From contig CAWFLX010000022.1 in the NCBI GenBank assembly GCA_963816775.1, positions 186,001-250,000 of the forward strand: a DNA stretch of 64,000 nt, in the 5' to 3' direction. The notes below the pieces were generated by a model. That model was not told where the DNA came from. It did not search any database and saw nothing but the letters and a program-made list of their open reading frames with translations. Shown piece by piece: positions 1-10,770 of the stretch. The DNA is from JAFAXD01 sp963816775 (GTDB lineage: Bacteria; Pseudomonadota; Alphaproteobacteria; Rhizobiales; Xanthobacteraceae). Position numbers and translations under genes: made by a program. The stretch's first letter is position 1. The number at the start of each line of letters is the position of its first letter.

Positions 1-432
1 GCGCGTGACCTGGATCGGCTTGAGGACTTTGAGATAACGGCGCCGCGCATCAAGCGTGCGCACGCCCGCGTGGTCAATGGCGGCAACGAACGCCTCGGCG
101 CTGCCATCCATGATCGGGACCTCGGGTCCGTCGACCTCGACAACGGCATTGTCGACACCAAGGCCGGCGAGCGCAGCCAAGACGTGCTCGGCGGTCGCGC
201 ACAGCGGGCCATCATCATCACCCAACACGGTGGCAAATTCGGTCGCGGTCACGGCGCGCACATCGGCGCGGATCTCGCAATCGGAGCGGCCCGGCAAACC
301 GGTGCGCAGGAAAACAATTCCCGTGCCGGCGTCGGCAGGATGAAGTGTGAGAGTGACAGGAGATCCGGAATGGACACCGATTCCGGAAACGGACGCTTCG
401 TTGCAAAGCGTGGTCTGCTTGCCCGCCTTCAT
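1..432 (-). CDS. lpxC: UDP-3-O-acyl-N-acetylglucosamine deacetylase LpxC, N-terminal part (cut by window edge)
   Basis: The first 144 codons of LpxC, the zinc deacetylase that commits UDP-3-O-acyl-GlcNAc to lipid A synthesis in the cytoplasm. Reading from ATG at 432, the translation starts MKAGKQTTLCNEASVSGIGV and contains the LpxC hallmarks TAEHVLAALAGLGVDNA and VDGPEVPIMDGSA; the His in TAEH is normally a zinc ligand. The C-terminal half lies outside the window. It follows ftsZ on the same strand after a 563-bp gap containing a hairpin, so it probably has its own promoter. The ftsZ-lpxC order is the classical end of the dcw cluster. Confidence 0.95.
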   Translation of the reverse strand, partial: MKAGKQTTLCNEASVSGIGVHSGSPVTLTLHPADAGTGIVFLRTGLPGRSDCEIRADVRAVTATEFATVLGDDDGPLCATAEHVLAALAGLGVDNAVVEVDGPEVPIMDGSAEAFVAAIDHAGVRTLDARRRYLKVLKPIQVTR

Positions 433-995
433 GCCCCTACCCCCTTGAAACCTCGCGCCCGCAGCAACCAAATCAGATGTGGCAGCAGTCGTGAGGTTTG
501 CCCCAATATCTCGCCCTAAGGCACCCGTCGCCATTTCGCCACTTTCCCGGGTGCCACCCAGACACCCGGCGAAGCTCATCCCAAGCGAAAAGCCCGTTAG
601 CGATGCGAACCTTAACCGTACTGTCGCACTGCACCAACTCACGCTTTTTTACCGACTGTTACCTTGAAGAAGTCCTATTTCAAACGGGATGTCGCCTTGC
701 GACCGGCACATCGATGAAACCGAATCGACGCGCGGTCACATTGGGACCACCGCGTCGCCCAATGGGCGTCGTCTATACCATTGTAATCACTAGACTTATG
801 GCTTGGTGCGCAGACACCGTCGCACTGCTCCACGGTCCCTCATCCGGGTCGCCGACGCGCGCCAAAAGGGGATCGCGGATCGCCCCGCAGGACATGCGAG
901 CGCATCAAACAATGTATCATTTGCGCAATAAAGAAGCGCCGCAGCGGGGTTTTGACCCGCGCTGCGGCGCAATAGAAAGCCTTTGATTCGTTTTG
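433..995. other. Intergenic region between ftsZ and lpxC
   Basis: 563 bp without a convincing gene. Open frames here show no protein family features. The region near ftsZ holds a strong hairpin (936-970). The part near 433 is expected to carry the lpxC promoter, but I cannot pick out a clear -35/-10 pair. Confidence 0.6.
936..970 (-). terminator. Hairpin just after ftsZ, probable terminator of the dcw transcript
   Basis: A perfect 10-bp stem (GCGCCGCAGC at 936-945 pairs with 961-970) with a 15-nt loop starts 26 bp after the ftsZ stop codon. In the transcribed direction it is followed only by a weak T-rich stretch (TTCTTTATT), so termination may be partial. Confidence 0.55.
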
Positions 996-2708
996 CTAAT
1001 TCGCCTGCCGGCGGAGAAATGCCGGGATGTCGAGCTGGTCGTCGACGCCTCCGCCGTGCGACGGCGCGGGCCGATCGAGATCAAGCCCGAGCGAGGGCGG
1101 CGGCGAGCGCTTGGCGAACTCCGACACCGGCTCCTGCGGGTGCGCTTCAGGCAAGCGCGCAACCGGACGCGGACGCTCGGGCATCTGCACGGAGCGCGGC
1201 GGCGGCGCCGGCTGCGGATGATATTGCTCCTCCTCGCTCTCCTTGCGGCCGAGGCCGACGGACGCCAGCCGCTGCAACAGCGACATGCGCGGCTTATCCA
1301 TCGGATCTTCGACCGGCTCGATACGCTCGCGGGCGCGCAACTGGTTCTGCGCCGGCACCGGCAGTTCGTCGATCCTCGGCATGCGCGGGCGCGCCTGCGG
1401 GCGTTCCGGCTGCGGGGGAATGAAGGTCTTGGGCGGCGGCGGTTCCGGCGCCGGCTCTTGCGTCCCGGTTTCCACGAACAGGGACGGCTTCGGCGGGATC
1501 GGCCGGATGGTGAGATCGTCAGCGCCCCCGCGCGGGAGTAAGGCGGCGGCAACCGCGGCCGCAGCCTGTGCCTGGATCGAGGCTGGCGTCGCTCGTGGCT
1601 GTTGCGGCGGTAACGCCGCCGGAGCAGGCGGCGCGGCGCGCACTTCGTTGCGTTCGTGCGTCCGCGGCGGCGCTTCGGCGCGCATGCGCTGCGTCACCTC
1701 GGCGACCCGCGTTTCCTGCGGCGTCGCCGAGCGCGGCGCAACCGCCTGATCGACCCCGGTCGCGACCACTGACACGCGAATGATGCCTTCCAGGCTCTGA
1801 TCGAACGTGGCGCCGACGATGATGTTGGCTTCCTGATCGACCTCCTCGCGGATGCGCGTCGCGGCCTCGTCCACCTCGTAGAGCGTAAGGTCGTTGCCGC
1901 CGGTGATCGAGATCAACAGACCCTTGGCGCCGCGCATCGACACATCGTCGATCAGCGGGTTTGAGATCGCCGCCTCGGCGGCACGCAGCGAGCGCTTCTC
2001 GCCGGATGCCTCGCCGGTGCCCATCATGGCCTTGCCCATCTCGCGCATGACCGCGCGCACGTCGGCAAAGTCGAGATTGATCAGGCCCTCCTTCACCATC
2101 AGGTCGGTGATGCAGGCAACGCCCGAGTAGAGCACCTGGTCGGCCATCGCGAAGGCGTCGGCGAAGGTGGTCTTTTCATTCGCGACCCGGAACAGGTTCT
2201 GGTTCGGAATGATGATCAGGGTATCTACGCCCTTCTGCAGCTCCGTGATGCCCGTCTCCGCGACGCGCATGCGGCGCTGGCCTTCAAAGTGGAACGGCTT
2301 GGTGACGACCCCGACCGTGAGGATGCCGAGATCGCGGGCGGCCTTGGCGACAACCGGCGCTGCGCCGGTGCCGGTGCCGCCGCCCATGCCGGCGGTGACA
2401 AACACCATGTGGGCGCCGGTCAGGTGATCGCGGATTTCGTCGATGACTTCCTCGGCGGCGGAGCGGCCGACCTCGGGTTGCGAACCGGCGCCGAGGCCTT
2501 CGGTGGCGGTCACGCCCATCTGGATGATGCGCTCCGCCTTCGACAACGTCAGCGCCTGGGCGTCGGTATTGGCGACGACGAAATCGACGCCCTGGAGCCC
2601 CGCGGTGATCATGTTGTTGACGGCGTTGCCGCCGGCACCGCCGACTCCGAACACGGTGATCCGCGGCTTCAACTCCCTGATGTCGGGAATTTTTAGATTG
2701 ATGCTCAT
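996..2708 (-). CDS. ftsZ: Cell division GTPase FtsZ
   Basis: Tubulin homologue that forms the Z-ring. The N-terminal GTPase core (about residues 1-320) carries GVGGAGGNAVNNM and the tubulin signature GGGTGTG at residues 109-115. At 570 residues it is much longer than E. coli FtsZ (383) because of a linker of about 200 residues rich in Pro, Arg, Glu and Gln, as is usual in alphaproteobacteria. The protein ends LDIPAFLRRQAN, the conserved C-terminal peptide that binds FtsA and other membrane tethers. It lies 142 bp after ftsA, a gap that holds a hairpin and may hold an extra ftsZ promoter. Confidence 0.98.
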   Translation of the reverse strand: MSINLKIPDIRELKPRITVFGVGGAGGNAVNNMITAGLQGVDFVVANTDAQALTLSKAERIIQMGVTATEGLGAGSQPEVGRSAAEEVIDEIRDHLTGAHMVFVTAGMGGGTGTGAAPVVAKAARDLGILTVGVVTKPFHFEGQRRMRVAETGITELQKGVDTLIIIPNQNLFRVANEKTTFADAFAMADQVLYSGVACITDLMVKEGLINLDFADVRAVMREMGKAMMGTGEASGEKRSLRAAEAAISNPLIDDVSMRGAKGLLISITGGNDLTLYEVDEAATRIREEVDQEANIIVGATFDQSLEGIIRVSVVATGVDQAVAPRSATPQETRVAEVTQRMRAEAPPRTHERNEVRAAPPAPAALPPQQPRATPASIQAQAAAAVAAALLPRGGADDLTIRPIPPKPSLFVETGTQEPAPEPPPPKTFIPPQPERPQARPRMPRIDELPVPAQNQLRARERIEPVEDPMDKPRMSLLQRLASVGLGRKESEEEQYHPQPAPPPRSVQMPERPRPVARLPEAHPQEPVSEFAKRSPPPSLGLDLDRPAPSHGGGVDDQLDIPAFLRRQAN

Positions 2709-2789
2709 GGGTGCCTCTTGTTGGGGCGGAGCGAGCCGCCGGTTGCCGCCGGTCCGCCACCGGCGCTGTTAATTTCCTGATAGGTGATC

Positions 2790-2812
2790 GGTCGCGTGCC
2801 GCACACGCGACC
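2790..2812. repeat. Perfect hairpin in the ftsA-ftsZ gap
   Basis: GGTCGCGTG (2790-2798) and CACGCGACC (2804-2812) form a 9-bp perfect inverted repeat with a 5-nt loop, about 80 bp upstream of the ftsZ start. There is no T-run, so it is not a classical terminator. It could be an operator, an attenuating structure or an RNA-processing site. Confidence 0.4.
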
Positions 2813-2850
2813 GGCCTGCGTCTGTATCCGTGTGCGAGTTGCGCCCCGCA

Positions 2851-4164
2851 TCAGAAGCTTTCCCGCAGCCATCGTCCGACGCGGGCGACGTAGCCGCCCG
2901 TCTCGGCTCGGTATTGCCGCGTGTGACGCGGCTCGAAATGCTCGAGATGCGCGGCCTGGGGGTAGACCAGGAGCCCGGCCAGGGCGGCAAACGCCGGTCC
3001 CTTGGCGCCATCGGGCAAGCCCGCGATTCCGAGCGGACGACCGAGCGCAACCGGCCGGCCCAGAATGCGGCCGGCGAGGTCGGCCAAACCGGTGAGCAGG
3101 CTGCCCCCGCCGGTGAGAATGACGCGCCCGCGCGGCTCCGCCGCGAGCGGCGAGGTCATCAAGCGGTCGCGCACCATTTCGAGAATTTCCTCGATCCGCG
3201 GCCCGATGATTTGGGTCAGCGTGCCGCGCGAGACGGACGCGGGGGCGTCCTCGCCGCGCACCTCTGGAAGCGCGATCAGATCGCGATCGTTCGAGCCGCC
3301 GGGAAGCACATTGCCGTAAAGCGTCTTGAGCCGTTCGGCGCTCTGCAGACCGATCGAAAGTCCGCGCGCCAAGTCCATCGTGACGTGATTGCCGCCGAGC
3401 GCAAAACCGTCGGCATGCACGAATCGGCCGTTGCCGAAAACGGAGAGCGTCGTGGTGCCGGCGCCGAAATCGACCACCGCGGCGCCAACATCCGCCTCAT
3501 CATCGGCGAGCGTTGACAGCCCGGACGCGTATGCGCCTGCGACCATGGCCTCGACGTCGAGATGGCAGCGTTCGATCACCAGCATCAGGTTGCGGCAGGC
3601 ACCGAGATCGGCGGTCGCAAGGTGCATGTCGAGACCGAAGCGGCGGGCCAGCATCCCGCGCGGTTCGCGCACCCCGTGGGTCCCGTCGAGCGAGAAGCCG
3701 ATCGGCAGCGCGTGCAGCAGGACGCGCCCCTGCCGAGCCGAGCTGCGGTGACCGGCGGCGAGCGCGCGGGCGATGTCGTTGTCGGAGACGCTTCCTTGGA
3801 TATCGACTTCGGCGGCGAGGCGCTCGCTGCCGATTCGCCCGGCCGAGATCGACGCCACGATGGCATCGACCTGGACCTTGGCCGAGCGCTCGGCGAGATC
3901 AACGGCGTTGCGCACCGCTGCCTCGGCAGCGACCAGATCGACCACCGCCCCACCCTTGATCCCGTGCGAGATCGTGTGGCTGAAGCCGAGCACCTCGATC
4001 GAATGACTGCGTCGGCGCAACGCTTCACCCTGCGCGTTGGGACGCAGCTTCGCGATCAGGCAGGCGATCTTGCTGGTGCCGATGTCGAGCGCCACGACCA
4101 GCGCGGAGCGCCGCGGCGAGACCGGTTTCATCTTCGGGGTGAGGCCGTAATTGAGCGTGCTCAT
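2851..4164 (-). CDS. ftsA: Cell division protein FtsA
   Basis: Actin-fold ATPase that tethers FtsZ filaments to the inner membrane and recruits later divisome proteins. The 437-residue protein begins its fold with VVALDIGTSKIACLIA (phosphate-1 loop). It contains AAVVDFGAGTTTLSVF (phosphate-2) and GRVILTGGGSLLTGL (adenosine motif), and ends VGRWLRESF, an amphipathic C-terminal membrane-targeting helix. Its ATG overlaps the ftsQ stop by 4 bp, indicating translational coupling. Confidence 0.96.
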   Translation of the reverse strand: MSTLNYGLTPKMKPVSPRRSALVVALDIGTSKIACLIAKLRPNAQGEALRRRSHSIEVLGFSHTISHGIKGGAVVDLVAAEAAVRNAVDLAERSAKVQVDAIVASISAGRIGSERLAAEVDIQGSVSDNDIARALAAGHRSSARQGRVLLHALPIGFSLDGTHGVREPRGMLARRFGLDMHLATADLGACRNLMLVIERCHLDVEAMVAGAYASGLSTLADDEADVGAAVVDFGAGTTTLSVFGNGRFVHADGFALGGNHVTMDLARGLSIGLQSAERLKTLYGNVLPGGSNDRDLIALPEVRGEDAPASVSRGTLTQIIGPRIEEILEMVRDRLMTSPLAAEPRGRVILTGGGSLLTGLADLAGRILGRPVALGRPLGIAGLPDGAKGPAFAALAGLLVYPQAAHLEHFEPRHTRQYRAETGGYVARVGRWLRESF

Positions 4165-5144
4165 GCGGCGCCTCCCTTGCGGGCCTTTGCCCGCTCCTTG
4201 ATGGCGCTCTCGCGCGCCTGCGCCGCAGCCTCGGAAAGCCGCACGGTGACCCGGTCAGGCAGCCGCAGGTCGATCGCCGCGACGTCGCGGGTCATGAGTT
4301 TCTTGTCGTGATCGAGTGCGACGAGCTCGGCCAACGCGCCCTCGGTGTCCTGCTCGGGCAGGCGGACGTCGATGCCGTTCTTGAGCCGCAGGTTCCAGCG
4401 CCGCTCGGCGATCAGAATTGAGGCCAGCACGTTGTCGTGAACCTCGGGATAGCGGGCGAGCAAGGCGAGAAATTCCTTGGCGCGCGCTTCGGCGCCGCGT
4501 CCGACCACGAGCGGGAGCGGGATGTAGGGCCGCGACACGAACGGCTCGAGCACGGTGCCGTCGGCACCGATCACGCTGACGCGGCCGTCCTTCTGCCAGA
4601 GCGCGAACGCCTCGCGCTCGGTCAGCGTGATCTGCAGCCGATCGGGATAGAGCTTCTGGATCGTCGCATCGGAGATCCAGGGATCCGCCAGCAAGCGTGC
4701 GCGCGCATTGGCGACATCGAAGAATAACAGCGCGGTGTTGCCGGTCACGCCGGCGCGCGCGAGGATTTCCTCGCGATTGAGATGTTTGTTCCCGGTCAGC
4801 GCGACACCCTTGATGCGAAAGCCGGCGGTGTTGCCGGCGGCGTCGCGCAGGTCATGCAAAGCGGATGCGACCGTGTCGACATGGTCGCCTTTGACGACTC
4901 CATAGGTTGCCGCCGCCGCAATCAGGATTATGGAGGCAGCGATCCCCCCGCCGCGCGTCAGCCGCAGGCGCTCGAGCACCGGCGCGTAACGTGCGACCAA
5001 GCGCTCAAGGCGACCGACCGGCCGCGGCCGCACGGGCACCAGCGCGCGGCTGCCAGGCCGGCGCGATGCACGTCGGCGCTCGACCGGACCAGCGGCCGGC
5101 TCTGCGCGGTTCAGCGGTTGAGCGAGGCGTCCTCGACCATCCAT
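4161..5144 (-). CDS. ftsQ: Cell division protein FtsQ
   Basis: Bitopic divisome protein linking cytoplasmic and periplasmic division components. The 327 residues comprise a basic N-terminal tail, one membrane segment (about residues 68-86, GGIAASIILIAAAATYGVV), a POTRA domain (FRIKGVALTGNKHLNREEIL) and the FtsQ domain with WISDATIQKLYPDRLQITLTE. The start overlaps the end of ddl by about 34 bp. The 4-bp overlap with ftsA couples the two genes. Confidence 0.94.
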   Translation of the reverse strand: MDGRGRLAQPLNRAEPAAGPVERRRASRRPGSRALVPVRPRPVGRLERLVARYAPVLERLRLTRGGGIAASIILIAAAATYGVVKGDHVDTVASALHDLRDAAGNTAGFRIKGVALTGNKHLNREEILARAGVTGNTALLFFDVANARARLLADPWISDATIQKLYPDRLQITLTEREAFALWQKDGRVSVIGADGTVLEPFVSRPYIPLPLVVGRGAEARAKEFLALLARYPEVHDNVLASILIAERRWNLRLKNGIDVRLPEQDTEGALAELVALDHDKKLMTRDVAAIDLRLPDRVTVRLSEAAAQARESAIKERAKARKGGAA

Positions 5145-6025
5145 CGCACCAGCTCTTCAAACGTGATGCCCGCATATGCTGCGAGCTCGGGCACCAGTGA
5201 CGTTTCGGTCATGCCTGGTTGCGTGTTGACTTCGAGGCAGTAGAGCCCCGCCGTCCCCGCACGTTCGTCATAGCGGAAATCCGCTCGACTAACGCCCCTA
5301 CATCCGAGCGCCTCATGCGCCTGAAGAGCCAAACTTCTAACTTCTTGGTAAACATTTGGTTTAAGCGGTGCCGGAAGAAGGTGTTTGGAGCCTCCCGGAG
5401 CATACTTGGCTTCAAAATCGTAGAACCTTACCGTCGGCACGATCTCGATCACATCGAGCGCGCGGTCGCCCATGACGGCACAAGTCAGCTCAAGCCCGGG
5501 GATGTAGGTCTCGCACAACACATTGTCGCCGAACGCCCAATCCTCGCGGGTCAACTCCTGGGGCGGGTGCGCGTGTTCCTTGGTGACGATGAAGACCCCG
5601 ACGCTCGACCCCTCGGCAATCGGCTTGATCACGTAAGGGCGCTCGAGCGGATGGGCCTTGGCAGCCGCGAATCGCGACACCACGCACCCGGGAGGAACCG
5701 GAACCCCGCCCGCGCTCAGGGCCGTCTTGGCGTGGTCCTTTTCCATCGCGAGCGCGGAGGCGAGCACGCCGGAGTGGCTGTAAGGAATTTGCATGATTTC
5801 CAGGATGCCCTGGATCGTCCCGTCCTCGCCGGGCCGGCCGTGCAGCACGTTGAGCACGACATCCGGCGCCGTGGCAGCAAGAACGGACGCAATATCGCGC
5901 GCGACGTCGATGCGCGACACCCGAAAGCCCTGGCGTTCGAGTGCATCGGCGCAGGCCTTGCCCGACCGCAGACTGATCTCGCGTTCCGCCGACCAGCCGC
6001 CCATCAGCACGGCGACGTGTTTCAC
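5111..6025 (-). CDS. ddl: D-alanine--D-alanine ligase
   Basis: ATP-grasp ligase that makes the D-Ala-D-Ala dipeptide used by MurF. From the GTG at 6025 the protein is 304 residues, matching DdlB length. It starts VKHVAVLMGGWSAEREISLR and contains KPIAEGSSVGVFIV (nucleotide-binding strand), SRADFRYDE and LEVNTQPGMTE (Mg-binding region). An in-frame ATG at 6064 would run 43 bp into murB. The GTG forms a GTGA overlap with the murB stop, the pattern seen elsewhere in this cluster, so it is preferred. Confidence 0.94.
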   Translation of the reverse strand: MKHVAVLMGGWSAEREISLRSGKACADALERQGFRVSRIDVARDIASVLAATAPDVVLNVLHGRPGEDGTIQGILEIMQIPYSHSGVLASALAMEKDHAKTALSAGGVPVPPGCVVSRFAAAKAHPLERPYVIKPIAEGSSVGVFIVTKEHAHPPQELTREDWAFGDNVLCETYIPGLELTCAVMGDRALDVIEIVPTVRFYDFEAKYAPGGSKHLLPAPLKPNVYQEVRSLALQAHEALGCRGVSRADFRYDERAGTAGLYCLEVNTQPGMTETSLVPELAAYAGITFEELVRWMVEDASLNR

Positions 6026-6948
6026 GCGCCTACTCCTTCCCGTCCGATTCGCTTGATCTCCCATTCAAGGGTGACACCGGAATGATCGAGCACGCGCCGA
6101 CGCACGGTCTCACCCAGCGTCTCGATGTCGCCCGCGGTTGCGCCGCCCAGGTTGATCAGAAAGTTGCAGTGCATCGGCGACACCTGCGCGCCGCCGATCA
6201 CAAGACCACGACAACCGGCCGCGTCGATCAATTGCCAAGCCTTCTGGCCTGGCGGATTCTTGAAGGTCGATCCACCGGTGCGGCTCTTGATCGGCTGCGT
6301 TGCCTCGCGTGACTCCGTGATCTTGTCCATCTCCTGCGCGATCGCCGCCGGATCGCCGGACGTGCCTTGGAACAGCGCTTGGGTGAAAATCACGTCCTCG
6401 GGGGCGCCGCAGTGCCGGTAGCTGTAGTGCAGGTCCGCATTCGACCACACCCGGACACGTCCTGCGCGATCGACGCCGCGCGCTTCGATCAGCACGTCCT
6501 TGGTCTCGCGGCCGTAGGCCCCGCCGTTCATGCGCAAGGCCCCACCAACGGCGCCCGGGATCCCCCGATAGAACGCGAGCCCGGCGATGCCGGCCTCCTG
6601 GGCGGCGCGGGCGACCCGCACGTCCGGCACGGCCGCGCCCGCGCGAACACGCGTATCGGACTCAACCGTCACGGCACCAAAACCGCGTCCAAGCCTGATC
6701 ACCGCGCCCGGAATGCCGCCGTCCCGCACGATGAGATTGGAACCGAGACCGACGGTGGTGACATCGATGTCGGCGGGCAGCTGCGCCAAAAAATGCGCGA
6801 GATCGCTCTCATCTTCGGGCATGAACAGGAGCTGTGCCGGTCCGCCGACCCGGAACCAGGTCAGCTCCGCCAGCGGCTGATTTGCCAGGAGACGCCCACG
6901 CAGGCTTGGCATCACTGCCTTCAGTTGTGGGATGAGATCGAGGAACAT
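6022..6948 (-). CDS. murB: UDP-N-acetylmuramate dehydrogenase MurB
   Basis: FAD/NADPH reductase converting UDP-GlcNAc-enolpyruvate to UDP-MurNAc. In 308 residues it shows the FAD-binding PCMH motifs TWFRVGGPAQLLFMPEDE and GLGSNLIVRDGG, then FYRGIPGAVGGALRMNGGAYG, and TGGSTFKNPPGQKAWQLID, whose Ser is the expected proton donor. It starts 26 bp after murC and overlaps ddl by 4 bp. Confidence 0.96.
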   Translation of the reverse strand: MFLDLIPQLKAVMPSLRGRLLANQPLAELTWFRVGGPAQLLFMPEDESDLAHFLAQLPADIDVTTVGLGSNLIVRDGGIPGAVIRLGRGFGAVTVESDTRVRAGAAVPDVRVARAAQEAGIAGLAFYRGIPGAVGGALRMNGGAYGRETKDVLIEARGVDRAGRVRVWSNADLHYSYRHCGAPEDVIFTQALFQGTSGDPAAIAQEMDKITESREATQPIKSRTGGSTFKNPPGQKAWQLIDAAGCRGLVIGGAQVSPMHCNFLINLGGATAGDIETLGETVRRRVLDHSGVTLEWEIKRIGREGVGA

Positions 6949-6973
6949 CGGAGCGGCCGGCGCAAACGATCGC

Positions 6974-8376
<1,403 letters not shown>

Positions 8377-8380
<4 letters not shown>

Positions 8381-9498
8381 GGGTTCGGACCCCCCGTGTT
8401 GGCGCGGGTAAGCCCTGCCACCCTTTGCACCAGGTCCGCAAGCCGGTCGGCGGCGTCCAGGGCACCGCAGCCCCGCGCGGCCGCAGCGATGGCGACGAGC
8501 CGTTGCGGGTTGCTGGCAAGCGCGGCGATCTCCGCCGCGAGCCGCTCAGGCGTAAATCCGTCCTGCTCGATGCGGATCGCGCCGCCTGCCGCTTCCAGCA
8601 CCTTGGCATTGGCGCGTTGGTCCTGATCGAGGGCATGCGGCAATGGCACCAAGATGGCGGGACGGCCGATGGCAGCGAGCTCGGCGACCGTCGAGGCTCC
8701 GGAACGAGATACCACCAGGTGGCTGGCCGCCATGCGGGCCGGGAGGCCCGGGAAGAACGGCGCAACAGTTGCCTGCACACCAAGCCGCCCGTAGGCGCCC
8801 TCGACGCGCGCAACGTCCTCATCGCGCGCCTGCTGTACGATCATCAGACGGCCGCGCACATCGTCGGGGACGAGCGCGATCGCCGCCGGCACGATGTCGG
8901 CCATGATGCGAGCGCCTTGGCTGCCGCCGAACACCAGCAGGCGCAGCGTGTCGGCAGGCGCCGTGTAGGAGACATCCGCGGCCGCGATCACGGCCTCACG
9001 CACCGGATTGCCGGTGTGGGTTGCCTTGGCGAGGAGCTGGCGCTCGCGGTCCAGCGCCCCGGGGAAACTCGTGGCGATCGCGCGCACGAACGGCGCCAGC
9101 AGACGATTGGCGCGGCCCATGACGCCGTTCTGCTCGTGAATGACGGTCGGAATGCCGCGCAGCGCCGCGGCGGTCAGCGGTGGAATCGTCGGGTAGCCGC
9201 CGAACCCGACAACGGCTGCGGGCCGCAGACGGCCAAAGAGACGAAACGCCACCGCGGTCCCGCGACCGAGCGCCGCAAAGGTCTGGGCAAGAGCAACCGG
9301 GTTGCCGCCATGCACGGTTGCGCTCGGGATGATGTGGGTTGCCCGTGCTGGAAAGTCGCCGCCATACCGGGTCGCGCGAGCGTCGGTCGCAAGATCAACC
9401 ACGACGCCGCGCCGCGCGAGCGCCGCACTGAGCGCCTGCGCCGGAAACAGATGGCCGCCTGTGCCGCCGGCGGCGACGACGACCAGCGCATCGCTCAA
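8377..9498 (-). CDS. murG: Lipid II synthase MurG
   Basis: GT-B glycosyltransferase on the cytoplasmic face of the inner membrane that transfers GlcNAc from UDP-GlcNAc to lipid I. 373 residues with the N-terminal glycine-rich loop AAGGTGGHLFPAQALS, HEQNGVMGRANRLLAPFV, VFGGSQGARIMADIVP and the donor-binding VSRSGASTVAELAAIGRPA. It overlaps ftsW and murC by 4 bp each. Confidence 0.97.
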
Positions 9499-10649
9499 GC
9501 GGGACTCCCAGCCGGAACCAGACCCTTGGCCGCAACGAACGGCTCAGTGTTGGGGCGCTCACGCATCAGGGCGAGCATCATGCCGGTGCCGTAGGCGAGC
9601 GAGATGATCGACGAACCGCCATAGGAAATGAACGGGAGCGTCATGCCCTTGGCGGGGATCAACGCAAGGTTCACCGCCATGTTGATCGCGGACTGGGTGC
9701 CGAACAGGATCGCGAGCCCGGCGGTCGCAAAGCGCGAGAATGGATCGGTATTGCGCATGGCGTTAGTGAGCGCACGCAGCACAATGAAAGCAAACAATGC
9801 GACGAGCGCAAGACACAGCACGATGCCAAACTCCTCGGCCGCGACCGCGAACACGAAGTCGGCGTGGCTGTCCGGCAGTACGCGTTTGATCGTGCCTTCG
9901 CCAGGGCCACGGCCGAACCATCCGCCGCGCATGAATGATTCCACCGCGGTGTCGACTTGAAACGTGTCGCCCGAAGCGGGATCGAGGAAGCGTTTGATAC
10001 GCGCGGCAACGTGCGGGATCATGATGGTGGCGCCTATGAGCCCGCCGGCGGCCACGCCGGTGAGCCCGATCACCCAGATGAACCGCATCCCGGCCATGAA
10101 GAACAGCGCGCCCCACACCAGTGCGATGAGGGTGGTCTGGCCAAAATCGGGCTGCGCCACCAGAACCACAATGGTTGCCAACAGCAGCACGATCGCGAAC
10201 GCATTGGCGGGGACGTCCGGCTTGCTGGCTGACTCGGCGAACAGCCAGGCGGTGAGGATGACGAACGCCGGCTTGAGGAATTCCGAGGGCTGGATGTTGA
10301 CGCCGAGAATGATCAGCCAGCGCCGCGCGCCTTTAATCTCCGCGCCGAAGAACAGCGTCCCGATCACCATCGCGAAACTGACCGCAAAGACGATCAGTGC
10401 GACGCGCCGGATCTGGCGCGGCGAGAGCAGCGATGTACCGAGCATCACCGCGACCGCCGGAATCAGATAAAGAACGTGCCGATTGACGAAATAAAACGGA
10501 TCAAGCCCGAGCCGCGCCGCCACCGGTGGGCTCGCGGCGAGCGAGAGCACGATACCGGCGAGCATCACCACCAGCAAGGCGGCGAGCATCAGCTTGTCCA
10601 CGGTTCGCCACCAGGCGGTGAAGGCGAAACGGCGGCTGCGCGCAATCAT
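9495..10649 (-). CDS. ftsW: Septal peptidoglycan polymerase FtsW
   Basis: SEDS-family polytopic glycosyltransferase that polymerises lipid II at the septum together with FtsI. 384 residues from ATG 10649, which has GAGGA a few bases upstream; a longer in-frame start at 10685 adds an unlikely cysteine-rich leader. About ten membrane segments are visible. GARRWLIILGVNIQPSEFLK is the SEDS signature, and the C-terminal AKGMTLPFISYGGSSIISLA region matches the family. A 121-bp gap separates it from murD, the largest break between murD and murC. Confidence 0.96.
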   Translation of the reverse strand: MIARSRRFAFTAWWRTVDKLMLAALLVVMLAGIVLSLAASPPVAARLGLDPFYFVNRHVLYLIPAVAVMLGTSLLSPRQIRRVALIVFAVSFAMVIGTLFFGAEIKGARRWLIILGVNIQPSEFLKPAFVILTAWLFAESASKPDVPANAFAIVLLLATIVVLVAQPDFGQTTLIALVWGALFFMAGMRFIWVIGLTGVAAGGLIGATIMIPHVAARIKRFLDPASGDTFQVDTAVESFMRGGWFGRGPGEGTIKRVLPDSHADFVFAVAAEEFGIVLCLALVALFAFIVLRALTNAMRNTDPFSRFATAGLAILFGTQSAINMAVNLALIPAKGMTLPFISYGGSSIISLAYGTGMMLALMRERPNTEPFVAAKGLVPAGSPA

Positions 10650-10734
10650 GGTGGTCCTCAGTGTGTGGCAGGCACAAGCCGGCAACCCACCATGTCATGG
10701 TGCGCTGCGCCCCGAACGCCGTGCATCCACTATG

Positions 10735-10751
10735 GTTCACAAACGCTTAAC
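10735..10751 (-). promoter_or_regulatory. Possible CtrA-type site upstream of ftsW
   Basis: In the ftsW direction the sequence reads TTAA, seven bases, TGAAC. This is one mismatch from the alphaproteobacterial CtrA consensus TTAA-N7-TTAAC, and the other strand reads TTCA-N7-TTAAC. It lies about 90 bp upstream of the ftsW ATG in one of the few long gaps of the cluster. CtrA control of division genes is known in Caulobacter and relatives; here it is inference from one motif. Confidence 0.3.
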
Positions 10752-10770
10752 AAGAAATTTCAATCAGGAA

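Noticed and set aside
498..986. Possible 162-codon gene between lpxC and ftsZ
   Set aside because: Composition is non-coding-like, there is no convincing ribosome binding site, and it runs through the ftsZ terminator hairpin.
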